Assembly (NCBI RefSeq): GCF_004346865.1
Contig: NZ_SMGR01000002.1
Coordinates: 124,001-188,000, forward strand
Length of the DNA stretch: 64,000 bases
Source of the DNA: Shimia isoporae
GTDB lineage: Bacteria > Pseudomonadota > Alphaproteobacteria > Rhodobacterales > Rhodobacteraceae
Direction of reading: 5' to 3'
In this document: in pieces, positions 16,895-26,796 of the stretch
How the letters are laid out: the number at the start of each line of letters is the position of its first letter
Position numbering within the stretch: the stretch's first letter is position 1
The notes under the pieces: generated by a model
Told to the model about the DNA's origin: nothing
The model's input: only the letters and a program-made list of their open reading frames with translations
The model's database searches: none
Program-made: the position numbers and the translations under genes

Positions 16895-18715
16895 ATGTTA
16901 CAAAAGCTATTCAGCTTCCGCATCGCCACCAAGATCTATGCGCTGATTGCCACGTTCCTTCTGCTGGCCATGGCCGCAACGTGGGTGATCCTGACTCAGG
17001 TGGACCGTAACGCCTACACCATGCGCGAGGCTCACATTCGCGATATTGTCAGCACCACCGTCAGCCAGCTTGATGCGCTTAACAAACGAGTAGAAGCCGG
17101 TGAAATGACGTTGGAAGAGGCCAAAGCCGAAGGCGCGTTTGTGCTCGGCGCCGTCCGCTATGACGGTGTATCCGGATATATGTTTGCTTCTGACTACGAA
17201 GCCAAAGTTGTGGCCCACCCACGCCCTGACTTGATGGGCAAAAGCCAATGGAACCTTCAGGACCCGAATGGCAATTACCTGTTCCGTGACATGATCGAGA
17301 TTGCCAAACAAGGCGGCGGCACCCACTACTATCTCTGGCAGAACGGGACCGTAGATGATGAACCGGTTTTCGACACCAAACTGTCTTATGCACTGCCGTT
17401 TGAGCCGTGGGGCTGGATGATTGGTACAGGCGCTTTTGTCGACGATATCGAAGCCATGAACGCTGATCTCCGCATGACAATTGGCAAGGTTATTCTCGCC
17501 GGTCTGGCTTTTGTTCTTCTGCTTGGCGGATTGGTTGCGCGTAGCGTCAGCCGTCCGGTCAACCGTCTTCAGGCGCGTATGCAGGGTCTCGCCGACGGCG
17601 ATTTCGAAGCAGAGGTGCCATACACTGGCGGCCGCACGGAAATCGCAAGCATGGCCAAAAGCATCACCACTTTCCGCGACGCTCTCAAAAACAAGGCCGA
17701 GGTCGAAGCCCGCGAAGAGACTGCCCGCGCCGAGCGCGATGCGCAGGCCAAACTGCAACAGGAAGTGGTCGCGGACCTGGCCGAAGGCCTCAACCACGTT
17801 GCGAGTGGCGATCTGAATGCTCGCATCGAGAAAGAGTACACCGGCGCCTACGAGGTGCTACGGCAGGACTACAACAAAACCATCGACACTCTGCGGAGCC
17901 TCATTGGTGATATCATTGGTGTCAGCAAGGAAATCGATACCCGCAGCCGCGGAATTCACAGTTCCGCTCAGCGTGTCGCAGAAAGCTCCGAAGTCACCGC
18001 CACCACTCTGGAACAGACGTCCGCAGCACTCGAAGACCTGACGGCTACGGTTTCGCGTGCGGCCGACAGCGCCGAAGAGGTCAATGGTATCGTTGCCGGA
18101 GCTTCGGCCAGTGCCAAATCCAGTGGCGAAGTTGTCGAACAGGCGGTCGATGCCATGAGCGCAATCGAAAACTCTTCGACCTCGATCGCAAATATCACCG
18201 GTGTGATTGACGACATTGCCTTCCAGACGAACCTTCTGGCTCTGAACGCAGGTGTCGAAGCCGCCCGCGCTGGCGAAAGCGGTCAGGGGTTCGCGGTTGT
18301 GGCTTCCGAAGTGCGCGCGCTGGCCGGTCGTGCATCTGAGGCCGCCAGCGAAATCAAGCAGCTGATCAAAACGAGCGGTGAAGAAGTGTCGCGAGGTGGC
18401 AAGTTGGTGGATGGCGCCGGCGAGGCCCTCGGCGAGATCGCTGAATCTGTGTCCCAGATCACAAGCCACGTTGCAAACATCACGTCTGGCACGCGGGAAC
18501 AATCCATGAGCCTGACCGAAATCAACGAGGCAGTGGCCGAACTGGACCGCTCCAGCCAGCAAAACACCGCAATGTTCCAAGACACGCTGCGGGATTCCGA
18601 AGTGCTGACACAAAAGGCACAGGAATTGGCGAAACGGGTCGAGCACTTCACTCTGGCCGCCGAAAAAGAAGCCCCGAAGGGCGGACAAACATTCAATTCG
18701 CGTCGTGCCGCCTGA
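16895..18715 (+). CDS. methyl-accepting chemotaxis protein, paralogue of the upstream one
   Basis: A 606-residue receptor with the same layout as its neighbour: TM1 about 11-31, sCache_2 sensor ([36 protein letters not shown]), TM2 near 195-218, HAMP, and a signalling domain with the same tip. It also lacks a C-terminal pentapeptide and ends FNSRRAA. The two proteins are very similar over HAMP and signalling domains and diverge mainly in the membrane segments and parts of the sensor, as expected after tandem duplication. ATG 16895 ([13 protein letters not shown]) aligns with the start of the first receptor, so the longer upstream frame is rejected. About 220 bases of leader follow the first terminator. 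Confidence 0.95.
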   Translation: MLQKLFSFRIATKIYALIATFLLLAMAATWVILTQVDRNAYTMREAHIRDIVSTTVSQLDALNKRVEAGEMTLEEAKAEGAFVLGAVRYDGVSGYMFASDYEAKVVAHPRPDLMGKSQWNLQDPNGNYLFRDMIEIAKQGGGTHYYLWQNGTVDDEPVFDTKLSYALPFEPWGWMIGTGAFVDDIEAMNADLRMTIGKVILAGLAFVLLLGGLVARSVSRPVNRLQARMQGLADGDFEAEVPYTGGRTEIASMAKSITTFRDALKNKAEVEAREETARAERDAQAKLQQEVVADLAEGLNHVASGDLNARIEKEYTGAYEVLRQDYNKTIDTLRSLIGDIIGVSKEIDTRSRGIHSSAQRVAESSEVTATTLEQTSAALEDLTATVSRAADSAEEVNGIVAGASASAKSSGEVVEQAVDAMSAIENSSTSIANITGVIDDIAFQTNLLALNAGVEAARAGESGQGFAVVASEVRALAGRASEAASEIKQLIKTSGEEVSRGGKLVDGAGEALGEIAESVSQITSHVANITSGTREQSMSLTEINEAVAELDRSSQQNTAMFQDTLRDSEVLTQKAQELAKRVEHFTLAAEKEAPKGGQTFNSRRAA

Positions 18716-18737
18716 TTTTCCGTCAGGCGAACGCAAA

Positions 18738-18767
18738 GGGCCGGCTCTCAGGAGCCGGCCCTTTTTT
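18738..18767 (+). terminator. rho-independent terminator after the second chemoreceptor
   Basis: A ten-base perfect stem GGGCCGGCTC / GAGCCGGCCC with loop TCAG, then six T. It lies between convergent genes, and the short A-run on its left could let it work in the other direction for the ABC transporter operon. Confidence 0.93.
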
Positions 18768-18784
18768 GATTGGCAAAGGCGGGA

Positions 18785-20422
18785 TCAGTTTCCTGCGCTC
18801 TCCATTTTTCGGTTGGCGATCACATCTTCCAGCCAGCCGAGTTTCATCTCTGGTACAGAGCTCAGCAACAAGTCGGTATAGTCGTCAAACGGCGGACTTA
18901 GCACATCTGTCTTGCCGCCATAGCGAACCACTTCGCCCTGATACATCACCGCAATGCTGTCCGCGATGGCCTTAACCGTCGCCAAATCGTGGGTGATGAA
19001 CAGATAGGCCACATCCTCGATTTTCTGTAGATCAAGCAACAGTTTCAGAATGCCGTCCGCCACGAGAGGGTCGAGTGCAGAAGTCACTTCGTCGCAAATA
19101 ATCAGCTTGGGCTTTGCAGCCAGCGCACGCGCAATGCACACACGCTGCTTTTGCCCGCCGGACAGTTCTGCCGGATAGCGATCGATAAACTCGACCCCCA
19201 TCTCGATCTCGTCCAACAATTCGATTATCCGCTTGCGCTTCTCCACGCCTTTGAGGCCGAAATACAGCTCCAGCGGCCGGCCGATGATCGTCCCTACCGT
19301 CTGGCGCGGGTTCATCGCCGTGTCCGCCATCTGATAGATCATCTGCAATTCACGCAGGTCTTCGTTGCTTCGTCCGGCAAGATCATTGGAAAGATCCCGA
19401 CCTGCGAAGTGTATGCGGCCTTGCTTTTGCGGCAACAAACCCGTGATCACCCGCGCCAGCGTCGATTTGCCAGATCCACTCTCGCCGACGACCGCCAGAG
19501 TCTGACCCGGGTGCAGCTCGACATTGATGTTTTTGAGAACATCAAAGTTCGTACCCTTGTAACGCGCGGTGATGTTCTGGACCTTCAAGACCGGCTCAGG
19601 CGTCGGCTCCTTTTCCTCATGGGTGATCGAGCGCACAGAGACCAGAGCCTGCGTGTACTCCTCCTGAGGGTTGTTGATAATCTGGTCAACCGACCCGTAC
19701 TCGACCATGTCGCCCATTTTCAGAACCAGAATATCGTCGCTCACCTGAGCAACGACGGCAAGGTCGTGGGTGATATAGAGCGCGGCAACACCGGTGTCCC
19801 GAATGGCTTCCTTGATGGCCATAAGAACATCGATCTGCGTGGTCACATCCAGCGCCGTTGTCGGTTCGTCAAATACAACCAGATCAGGCTCCGGACACAA
19901 TGCCAGCGCCGTCATGCACCGCTGAAGCTGACCTCCGGATACCTGGTGTGGATAACGGCTGCCAATATTTTCCGGATCAGGCAGGCCCAGCTTCCGGAAA
20001 AGTTCAACAGCGCGAGCTTCGGCTTCCTTCTTGGAGAACTTGCCCTGAAGGATCGCCGCTTCAGTGACCTGATCCATGATCTGCTTGGCAGGGTTAAAGG
20101 ACGCTGCCGCCGACTGACTTACATATGTGACTTCACCTCCACGCAGGTTGCGTACGTCGCCCATACCCGATTTCAGGATGTCGCGTCCGTTGACCCAAAC
20201 TTCACCACCAGTGATTTTCACACCGCCGCGGCCATAAGCCATGGATGCCAGACCGATTGTCGACTTGCCGGCACCGGACTCACCAATGAGCCCGAGCACT
20301 TTGCCCTTTTCCACCTCGAAGCTGACGCCGTGCACGATCTCGATATCATGCGGCTTTTCGCCGGGAGGATACACCGTCGCGCCGATCTTGAGGTCCTTGA
20401 CTGTGAGAAGCATGTCGCTCAT
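18785..20422 (-). CDS. dipeptide/oligopeptide-type ABC transporter, fused double ATPase
   Basis: A 545-residue protein with two complete ATP-binding domains in tandem, corresponding to DppD and DppF fused. Domain one has GESGAGKST, VSGGQLQRC and LVVFDEPTTALD; domain two has GESGSGKST, LSGGQKQRV and LIICDEVTSALD. Both halves are active-looking. ATG 20422 overlaps the permease stop as ATGA, so translation is coupled, and the longer frame inside the permease gene is a shadow. It energises the two permeases encoded upstream. Such fused ATPases are common in alphaproteobacterial peptide, opine and microcin-type uptake systems. Confidence 0.95.
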   Translation of the reverse strand: MSDMLLTVKDLKIGATVYPPGEKPHDIEIVHGVSFEVEKGKVLGLIGESGAGKSTIGLASMAYGRGGVKITGGEVWVNGRDILKSGMGDVRNLRGGEVTYVSQSAAASFNPAKQIMDQVTEAAILQGKFSKKEAEARAVELFRKLGLPDPENIGSRYPHQVSGGQLQRCMTALALCPEPDLVVFDEPTTALDVTTQIDVLMAIKEAIRDTGVAALYITHDLAVVAQVSDDILVLKMGDMVEYGSVDQIINNPQEEYTQALVSVRSITHEEKEPTPEPVLKVQNITARYKGTNFDVLKNINVELHPGQTLAVVGESGSGKSTLARVITGLLPQKQGRIHFAGRDLSNDLAGRSNEDLRELQMIYQMADTAMNPRQTVGTIIGRPLELYFGLKGVEKRKRIIELLDEIEMGVEFIDRYPAELSGGQKQRVCIARALAAKPKLIICDEVTSALDPLVADGILKLLLDLQKIEDVAYLFITHDLATVKAIADSIAVMYQGEVVRYGGKTDVLSPPFDDYTDLLLSSVPEMKLGWLEDVIANRKMESAGN

Positions 20423-21234
20423 CCGCGGCCCCCTTTCAGCGATGTGGTGCGGTTGAGAACCCAATCCGCAACGAGGTTTACCGAGATTGCCAGCGTCGCA
20501 ATGGCCACGGCCGGATAAAGCGCAGCGCCGATACCGTAAACGATACCATCCGCGTTCTCTTTCACGATGCCACCCCAATCAGCCTGCGGCGGTTGCACGC
20601 CAAGGCCAAGGAAAGACAGCGTCGACACGAACAGGACCATGAAGATAAAACGCAGCCCCATTTCCGCGACCAACGGCGAAAGCGCATTGGGCAGAATTTC
20701 TCTGAAGATAATCCAAGCCCGACCTTCTCCGCGAAGCTTCGCAGCCTCGACATAGTCCATCACGTTGATGTCCACCGCGACAGCGCGCGCCAAACGGTAA
20801 ACCCGCGTGCTGTCCAGAAAGCCCATGACAAGGATCAGAACCGGTATGGTTACCGGCGTCACCGAAAGCACGACAAGCGCAAAGATGAGTGACGGGATCG
20901 ACATGATAAGGTCGACAAACCGGCTCATGGCCTGATCAGCCCAACCGCCAAGAACGGCAGCCAGAAAGCCAAGCACAGACCCCGTGGTAAAGCTCAGGAT
21001 CGTCGCCGCGGTTGCGATAAAGATCGTTGTGCGCCCGCCATAGATCATGCGTGAAAGGAGATCGCGACCGAGATTGTCTGTGCCCAGAAGGAACTCGGAC
21101 GAAGGCGGCAGCCATACATCACGGCTGACCACTTCAGCCATGCCATATGGTGCAATCCACGGCGCAAAAATCGCAACGAAGAAGTATGCGAAGGTGAAAA
21201 CGAGCCCGATCAGGGCAGCAATGGGTATTCTCAT
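20419..21234 (-). CDS. ABC transporter permease, DppC type
   Basis: A 271-residue inner-membrane permease with an N-terminal membrane segment (LIGLVFTFAYFFVAIFAPW), the LLGTDNLGRDLLSR block typical of DppC/OppC, five further membrane segments and the EAA loop EAAKLRGEGRAWIIFREILPN (residues about 170-190), which docks onto the ATPase. ATG 21234 (MRIPIAALI) gives the usual length. It pairs with the DppB-type permease encoded 10 bases upstream. Confidence 0.94.
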   Translation of the reverse strand: MRIPIAALIGLVFTFAYFFVAIFAPWIAPYGMAEVVSRDVWLPPSSEFLLGTDNLGRDLLSRMIYGGRTTIFIATAATILSFTTGSVLGFLAAVLGGWADQAMSRFVDLIMSIPSLIFALVVLSVTPVTIPVLILVMGFLDSTRVYRLARAVAVDINVMDYVEAAKLRGEGRAWIIFREILPNALSPLVAEMGLRFIFMVLFVSTLSFLGLGVQPPQADWGGIVKENADGIVYGIGAALYPAVAIATLAISVNLVADWVLNRTTSLKGGRG

Positions 21235-21244
21235 AGCTTGTCCC

Positions 21245-22201
21245 CTATTTCGGATGCCGCAGGCGCGGGTTGGCCACGATGGACACAATATCCGCGATCA
21301 TGTTCAAACCGATGTACACGGCCGCAAAGATCAGGCCACAGGCCTGCACAACCGGAATGTCACGCTTGCTCACGTGGTCCACGAGGTATTGCCCCATGCC
21401 CGGATAGGTAAAGACCACCTCGATCACGACCACGCCAACAACCAGATAAGCCATGTTCAGCATGACAACGTTCACAATTGGCGCGATGGAATTCGGAAAT
21501 GCGTGCTTCCAGATGATATTGAACATCCGCAAACCCTTGAGTTCCGCAGTTTCAATATATGCCGATTGCATCACATTGAGAATCGCGGCGCGGGTCATAC
21601 GCATCATATGTGCCAGTACAACAAGCGTCAGAACCGCAACAGGAATGGAAATCGTGTGCAGCTTCTCGCCAAGGCTCATGGAGTCGTTGATTGTCGTCAC
21701 CGAAGGCGCCCAGCGCAAACGCACGGAGATGAAGAAAATTGCCACATAGGCAATCAGGAACTCCGGAACCGAAATCGACGCCAGAGTGAATGCGGAGATC
21801 AGCTTGTCCGGCCAGCGTTCACGATACCGCACGGCAATCAGGCCGAGCAAAATCGCAAGAGGCACGGAGATCAAAGCCGCCCAGAATGCAAGGAAGAGCG
21901 TGTTGCCAAGGCGTTTGCCAATGGCGGTCGCAATGTCCTGTCCCGAAGTAAGCGCGGTTCCCAGATCACCTTGAAGCACACCACCCAGCCAGTTGAAATA
22001 GCGTTCCACAGGCGGATCGTTCAGCCCCAGATCGCGGCGCAGGTTCGCTAACGCTTCGGGGGTTGCGGACTGTCCAAGAATGGATTGGGCCACGTCACCT
22101 GGCAGAATGATCGTGCCAGCAAAGATCAGAATCGAGACGAGGAAGAGAAGAAGCAGGCCCAGCGCAATGCGCTGGACCAGTAGTCTTACGAGAAGCGGCA
22201 T
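21245..22201 (-). CDS. ABC transporter permease, DppB type
   Basis: A 318-residue inner-membrane permease. It has the DppB/OppB N-terminal membrane helix (IALGLLLLFLVSILIFAG), the LPGDVAQSILG and LRRDLGLNDPP periplasmic segment, and a set of helices with the EAA-like loop ETAELKGLRMFNIIWKHAFPN (residues about 225-245). The start at 22201 (MPLLVRLLVQRI) lies one base beyond the stop of the binding-protein gene. The whole set is one operon: binding protein, DppB, DppC, DppDF. Confidence 0.94.
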   Translation of the reverse strand: MPLLVRLLVQRIALGLLLLFLVSILIFAGTIILPGDVAQSILGQSATPEALANLRRDLGLNDPPVERYFNWLGGVLQGDLGTALTSGQDIATAIGKRLGNTLFLAFWAALISVPLAILLGLIAVRYRERWPDKLISAFTLASISVPEFLIAYVAIFFISVRLRWAPSVTTINDSMSLGEKLHTISIPVAVLTLVVLAHMMRMTRAAILNVMQSAYIETAELKGLRMFNIIWKHAFPNSIAPIVNVVMLNMAYLVVGVVVIEVVFTYPGMGQYLVDHVSKRDIPVVQACGLIFAAVYIGLNMIADIVSIVANPRLRHPK

Positions 22202-22202
22202 A

Positions 22203-23786
22203 TCAGGCGTTGACCCACATGCGCTGTGCGGCATAGCCGTTCATCATCGAGAAGCCGGCAACACCTTCGACCCAACCGCCAAGATTGTCGGTGTAGGCGT
22301 CGATGAAGTCGTTGAACATCGGGCAGATGAGACCGCCTTCGTCGCGCAGGGTGCTGCCCATGTCGGCATACATCTGCTTGCGCTTGCCTTCATCCAGCTC
22401 CGCACGTGCAGCGATCAGTGTCTTGTCGAACTTCTCGTTGAAGAAACGAGTATCGTTCCAGTCCGCGGTAGACAGATAGGCAGTGGTGAACATCTGGTCC
22501 TGAGTCGGACGACCGCCCCAATAGCTGGTGCAGAACGGCTTGTTGTTCCACACTTCGGACCAATATCCGTCGTTTGGCTCACGTTTGATCTCAAGCTCAA
22601 TGCCTGCAGCTGCCAGCGACTGCTGGAACAGGGCCGCTGCATCGGGTGCGCCCGGGAAAGAGTTGTCCGAGGTGCGCAGCAGAACCGGACCTTCGTGGCC
22701 GGACTTCTTGAAGTACTCCGCGGCTTTCTCCGGATCATACTCGCGCTGTTCCATCTCGGTGTAGAGAGGATAGGCAGCGTTGATCGGGGTGTCGTTGCCC
22801 ACGGAGCCATAGCCGAACAGAACCTTGTCGACCATTTCCTGACGGTTCATGCCGTACTTAAGCGCCATCATCAGGTCGTTGTTGTCGAACGGTGCCGTAT
22901 TTCTGTGTGCGATGAACACATAGTGGCCAGGACCTGCGGTCGAAGCTACGGTCACACCAGGTGCACGCGACACCAGACCGGCGGTGCGCGGCGGCACGCG
23001 GTCGATCAGGTCAACTTGGCCGGACTGAAGCGCGGCAACACGTGCGGTGTTGTCATTGATCACAACCAGTTCGATGGTTTCTGCGTGGCCCAAATCGCCC
23101 CAATAGTTCGGGTTCTTCTCAGCAACGAAACGCACACCCATGTCGATGGACTTCATGATGTACGGGCCGGTACCGATCGCCGCGTCTGGTGCGTCTTTGC
23201 CGCCACCCGGCTGGATGATCAGGTGATAGTCCGACATCAGGTAAGGCAGGTCGGCGTTGGCATTGTTCAGCTCGATGATCACGTTGCGACCTTCGGTGCG
23301 GACATCCTTGATATCGCGCAGCAGGCCCAGCGCACCGGATTTGGTGTCTTCGCCGGAGTGACGGTCAATGGTCATTGCCACGTCTTCTGCGGTCACTTCT
23401 TTGCCGTTGGAGAAGGCGATGCCCTGACGCACTGTGAAGGTCCAGGTTTTCGCATCTGCAGACGCTTCAAAGCTTTCCGCGACTTTACCCTGCAGGCCGC
23501 CATCGTCGGTGAGTTCGACGAGTGGTTCACCCCACATACGGATCAGAGCCACGGCCACGGTGTTGGTTGCCAGAGCCGGATCCATCGAGTCGGTGGTGGA
23601 ACCGCCCTGCAGACCCATGCGGAAGGTGCCGCCTTTTACTGGACCAGCGGCCTTTACTGCGGTGGACAGCATGGTGGTTGCTGCCAGCGCCGATACACCC
23701 AGCGCACCTGCGCGACCGACGAACTCACGGCGGGTCATCAGGCCCGACGCGGCGCGGCGCGTAAGATACTTCAGTTGATCATTCAT
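22203..23786 (-). CDS. ABC transporter substrate-binding protein, family 5, Tat-exported
   Basis: A 527-residue periplasmic binding protein of the dipeptide/opine (SBP_bac_5) family. The N-terminus has the twin-arginine signal TRREFVGRAG followed by a hydrophobic segment (ALGVSALAATTMLSTAVKA) with likely cleavage at AVKAAG. Family blocks include DSMDPALATN, GIAFSNGKEVTAEDV and GTGPYIMKS. It is the first gene of the transporter operon. A 288-base leader (23787-24074) separates it from the CocE-like gene upstream and probably holds its promoter. The ligand cannot be read from sequence; peptides, opines and imino-acid compounds are all possible. Confidence 0.93.
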   Translation of the reverse strand: MNDQLKYLTRRAASGLMTRREFVGRAGALGVSALAATTMLSTAVKAAGPVKGGTFRMGLQGGSTTDSMDPALATNTVAVALIRMWGEPLVELTDDGGLQGKVAESFEASADAKTWTFTVRQGIAFSNGKEVTAEDVAMTIDRHSGEDTKSGALGLLRDIKDVRTEGRNVIIELNNANADLPYLMSDYHLIIQPGGGKDAPDAAIGTGPYIMKSIDMGVRFVAEKNPNYWGDLGHAETIELVVINDNTARVAALQSGQVDLIDRVPPRTAGLVSRAPGVTVASTAGPGHYVFIAHRNTAPFDNNDLMMALKYGMNRQEMVDKVLFGYGSVGNDTPINAAYPLYTEMEQREYDPEKAAEYFKKSGHEGPVLLRTSDNSFPGAPDAAALFQQSLAAAGIELEIKREPNDGYWSEVWNNKPFCTSYWGGRPTQDQMFTTAYLSTADWNDTRFFNEKFDKTLIAARAELDEGKRKQMYADMGSTLRDEGGLICPMFNDFIDAYTDNLGGWVEGVAGFSMMNGYAAQRMWVNA

Positions 23787-24074
23787 GGTTGTACTCCCTA
23801 TTGAATTTGGTTTTTTCCAACATGCTGCGGCTCGCAAGCGACTCAAAGCAAGGAAAAATTAACGGCTGCGCTCAGTTTTTCGCTACGTCCAAACGGCCGC
23901 AGTCCTCCCCCTTCGCCTGTCCCCATAAAACCGGCGCATCATGTTCTGAAACCGACAGTAAAGTCGCTTTTGTTTCATTGCGACCTTTACTTTAGGGAAA
24001 GCTCAATTTTGTGACACAGCCATAAACTTCGCCGTTCAACGCCAAATAAATGGAAGGCATTGCGACCCAAAACA

Positions 24075-26063
24075 TCAGAGTCGCGGCAGGCTGACGTGCC
24101 ACCTTTTGTTAAACTGGACGTCGTCGTCGCCATAGATATGCAGGCGGGCTTCGACCTCAAATGTGTCTGCCAATCCTCGCATTCTGACCTCGCCTTCAAC
24201 GGTTGCACGCCACCCGCCACGGGCCATGCGCCGCTCCCAGAAAAATGATGCTTCCGCAGATGCGGCATCATCTTCACGGATAAGGAAGAGTTCCTTGTGC
24301 TTGATCGAGTGTGACAATCCGGTGTTCAGATCTTCATCGACGCCAGAGTCGCTTTCAATTTCCAAAGCCAGGCTCTTGTCGCCGGAATCACGGATCAACC
24401 GCTTGGACTCTCCGCCTTCCCGCAGCCGCCTCGTTTCCCGGGCAGGGGCACCTTTGGGTCCCTCGAATGCCCAGTTATCCCCCAGGCCCTCTGGCAACAC
24501 AGGCAAGTGAAGCGCGCCGCTCTGCACCGTCAACGTGACCGGAGCCGGCTCCGGCCAGACAAACGGCCAATAGCTGGTCGAAATCGCTACGCGCAGCCGG
24601 TGCCCCACCGGCAGCCGGTACCCGCATTGATCCAACACGACGCGCGCCTGCACAACCTCTCCGACTGGTATGTCGATCGAGGTTTCGTGCCCCTCTCTGT
24701 GGCGTAGGTTCAGGAACCCGTGGCAGATCAGGGCGCTGCTACCGTCCGGCGCGACGTCACATAGACGGACCGCAACCTGCGCACGCGGCTGATCACTGGA
24801 AAGAGACAGGGTCACCTCCGGCGCGCCAAGAATATCCGTCTCAGCCTCGGCAACCGGCGCATCGAAACACAAACTCAGCGCATCGTCCAACCTCTGATCG
24901 TCCGGGAGTTCCCCCGGTCCGAACCCGAACGGGAAAAACTCTCCTGCCGCCTGACCACAGGCCAATGCCGGAAAGGCCTTTCGATCAACAATACCGGCCT
25001 GTTCACACAGTTTCTCACCGCTAAAGTGCAGGACTTCAGGTGCTGGCCGCGCCTTCCAGTCTTGCAACGCCACCCAGCGCCCCGGTCGATGCTCATAGCT
25101 AACTGCGGGCGCGATACCGTCCATCATCCAGACCCGCATGTCCGGCAGATCTTCGGCTCCGTTGTCGATGCCTTTCAGCCAACGATCCCACCACCGGAGC
25201 ATCTCGCCAAGGAAATCAATCTGCGGACCGGGCCACGCAAAATGCGGATATTTGTGGTTCCACGGTCCAATCAGCCCTTTGACCGGTGCTTGGAGATTTT
25301 CCACAAGATGGGCGATCGTATTACGATACCCGTCATGCCAGCCGCCCACACTCAAAACCGCTGCCTTGATTGCCCCGTAGTCCTCACAGACCGAACCATG
25401 TTTCCAATAGTCATCCCGCAGTTGGTGTTCCGCCCAGCGCCCCGCCAAAAACGGAGTTTCTTCAAGCCGGTCCATCCACATTTCCATGCCACCTTCGCGG
25501 ATGATCTCGGGGTCGGGTGGCAGGGAAAACCAACCCAATACCGTCGCCGCCCACGCCGGGTTTTCGCCCAGCATGATGCCTCCCTTGTAGTGGATGTCGT
25601 CTGCATAGCGATCCACGGTGGAACAGATTGATACGACAGCCTTCAAGGGTTCGGGCTGAAGCGCGGCAATCTGCAACCCGTTAAAGCCGCCCCAGCTGAT
25701 CCCCATCATGCCGACATTACCGGAACACCAATCCTGAGCCGCCAGCCACTCGATCACCGCCACTCCGTCAGACAGCTCCTGTTCCGAATACTCGTCGTCA
25801 AAAATACCTTCGCTATCGCCGGTGCCACGAATATCCACCCGCACACAGGCATATCCATGCCCGGCGAGATACGGATGTGTAAGCGCGTCCCTCTCGGCGG
25901 TGCCATCCCGTTTTCGATACGGCAAATACTCCAGAATGGCAGGCACCGACCCCGCGCCCTTCGGACGCCAGATGCGGGCCGACAGGTTCACTCCATCCGC
26001 CATAGGAATGAGAACGTGCGGCGATTCCTCTACTTCATACGGAAATTCAGTGACATGCTGCAT
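24075..26063 (-). CDS. CocE/NonD-family alpha/beta hydrolase (X-Pro peptidase-like)
   Basis: A 662-residue serine hydrolase of the CocE / S15 group, which includes cocaine esterase, X-Pro dipeptidyl peptidases and acylases. The nucleophile lies in GISWGGFNG (about residue 120), preceded by the family block VRVDIRGTGDSEG. The C-terminal X-Pro_dipept_C jelly-roll domain is visible around YRLPVGHRLRVAIS. The C-terminal 150 residues extend beyond the usual end. ATG 26063 (MQHVTEFPYEV) is preferred because GGAGGAGGG precedes it. There is no signal peptide, so it acts in the cytoplasm. Its place between an oxidase operon and a dipeptide-type ABC transporter suggests that it hydrolyses an imported amide, ester or X-Pro peptide. 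Confidence 0.9.
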   Translation of the reverse strand: MQHVTEFPYEVEESPHVLIPMADGVNLSARIWRPKGAGSVPAILEYLPYRKRDGTAERDALTHPYLAGHGYACVRVDIRGTGDSEGIFDDEYSEQELSDGVAVIEWLAAQDWCSGNVGMMGISWGGFNGLQIAALQPEPLKAVVSICSTVDRYADDIHYKGGIMLGENPAWAATVLGWFSLPPDPEIIREGGMEMWMDRLEETPFLAGRWAEHQLRDDYWKHGSVCEDYGAIKAAVLSVGGWHDGYRNTIAHLVENLQAPVKGLIGPWNHKYPHFAWPGPQIDFLGEMLRWWDRWLKGIDNGAEDLPDMRVWMMDGIAPAVSYEHRPGRWVALQDWKARPAPEVLHFSGEKLCEQAGIVDRKAFPALACGQAAGEFFPFGFGPGELPDDQRLDDALSLCFDAPVAEAETDILGAPEVTLSLSSDQPRAQVAVRLCDVAPDGSSALICHGFLNLRHREGHETSIDIPVGEVVQARVVLDQCGYRLPVGHRLRVAISTSYWPFVWPEPAPVTLTVQSGALHLPVLPEGLGDNWAFEGPKGAPARETRRLREGGESKRLIRDSGDKSLALEIESDSGVDEDLNTGLSHSIKHKELFLIREDDAASAEASFFWERRMARGGWRATVEGEVRMRGLADTFEVEARLHIYGDDDVQFNKRWHVSLPRL

Positions 26064-26166
26064 GAACTGGCCCTCCTCCGGTCGTCCCTGCAACCTTCGC
26101 GCCACATGCCGCATTTTTCTAGCAGTTTTCGCAACTCAGCGGATCACAACGTCCAGCGGACGCCTC

Positions 26167-26796
26167 TCAGACCTGACTTTCCGCAGCCATATCTGTGCGT
26201 GCGATCACGATCAGCCTTACGACCAGCATGCCGACAAAGCTGATCCCGACCGCCCATTCCTCTCCAATCTGACGATCCAGCACGAGGTACAGCGAGCCCC
26301 CGATCAACGAGATCGTTGCATAGAGATCTTCCTTGAGCACGGACGGCGTCACGTTGCACAAAACGTCGCGGATCATCCCTCCAACCGTTCCTGTAATCAC
26401 ACCAATGACCACGGCAATTGCCACATGGGTCTCCATTTCCTGTGCAACCCGCACCCCGACAAGAGTGAAAAGGGCCAGCCCCACAGCATCAAGTTGCATC
26501 AAAAGGCGCAATCGCCGCCCGTTGCCGGATGGCAGGCGGGTCGCAACGAAATACATCACCACGGCCATCGGCACCGCCGTGAAGAGGTAAGTGAGATCGG
26601 TGATCCAGAAAACAGGCATGCGGCCAAGCAACATGTCCCGCACGGTTCCGCCCCCGACGGCGGTGGCAACCGCGATCACAGTCGCACCAAACAGGTCCAG
26701 TTCCAGACGGGCACCCTGAATTGCGGCCGAGGCCGCCATGACGGCTGTTGCCACAACCGTCAGGATGAACATCACGGACATCAGCTGCTCAATCAT
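26167..26796 (-). CDS. TRIC/UPF0126 family membrane channel
   Basis: A 209-residue membrane protein with seven predicted helices in two repeats, each with the family's Gly-rich kink: GGGTVRDMLLGRMPVFW near residue 50 and GTVGGMIRDVLCNVTPSVL near 136. Bacterial TRIC homologues conduct monovalent cations, and a UPF0126 protein in Shewanella has been linked to glycine uptake by mutant fitness. ATG 26796 overlaps the end of the preceding oxidase-subunit gene by 8 bases, so the two are co-translated. That coupling favours a role in moving the substrate or product of the oxidase. Confidence 0.9.
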   Translation of the reverse strand: MIEQLMSVMFILTVVATAVMAASAAIQGARLELDLFGATVIAVATAVGGGTVRDMLLGRMPVFWITDLTYLFTAVPMAVVMYFVATRLPSGNGRRLRLLMQLDAVGLALFTLVGVRVAQEMETHVAIAVVIGVITGTVGGMIRDVLCNVTPSVLKEDLYATISLIGGSLYLVLDRQIGEEWAVGISFVGMLVVRLIVIARTDMAAESQV

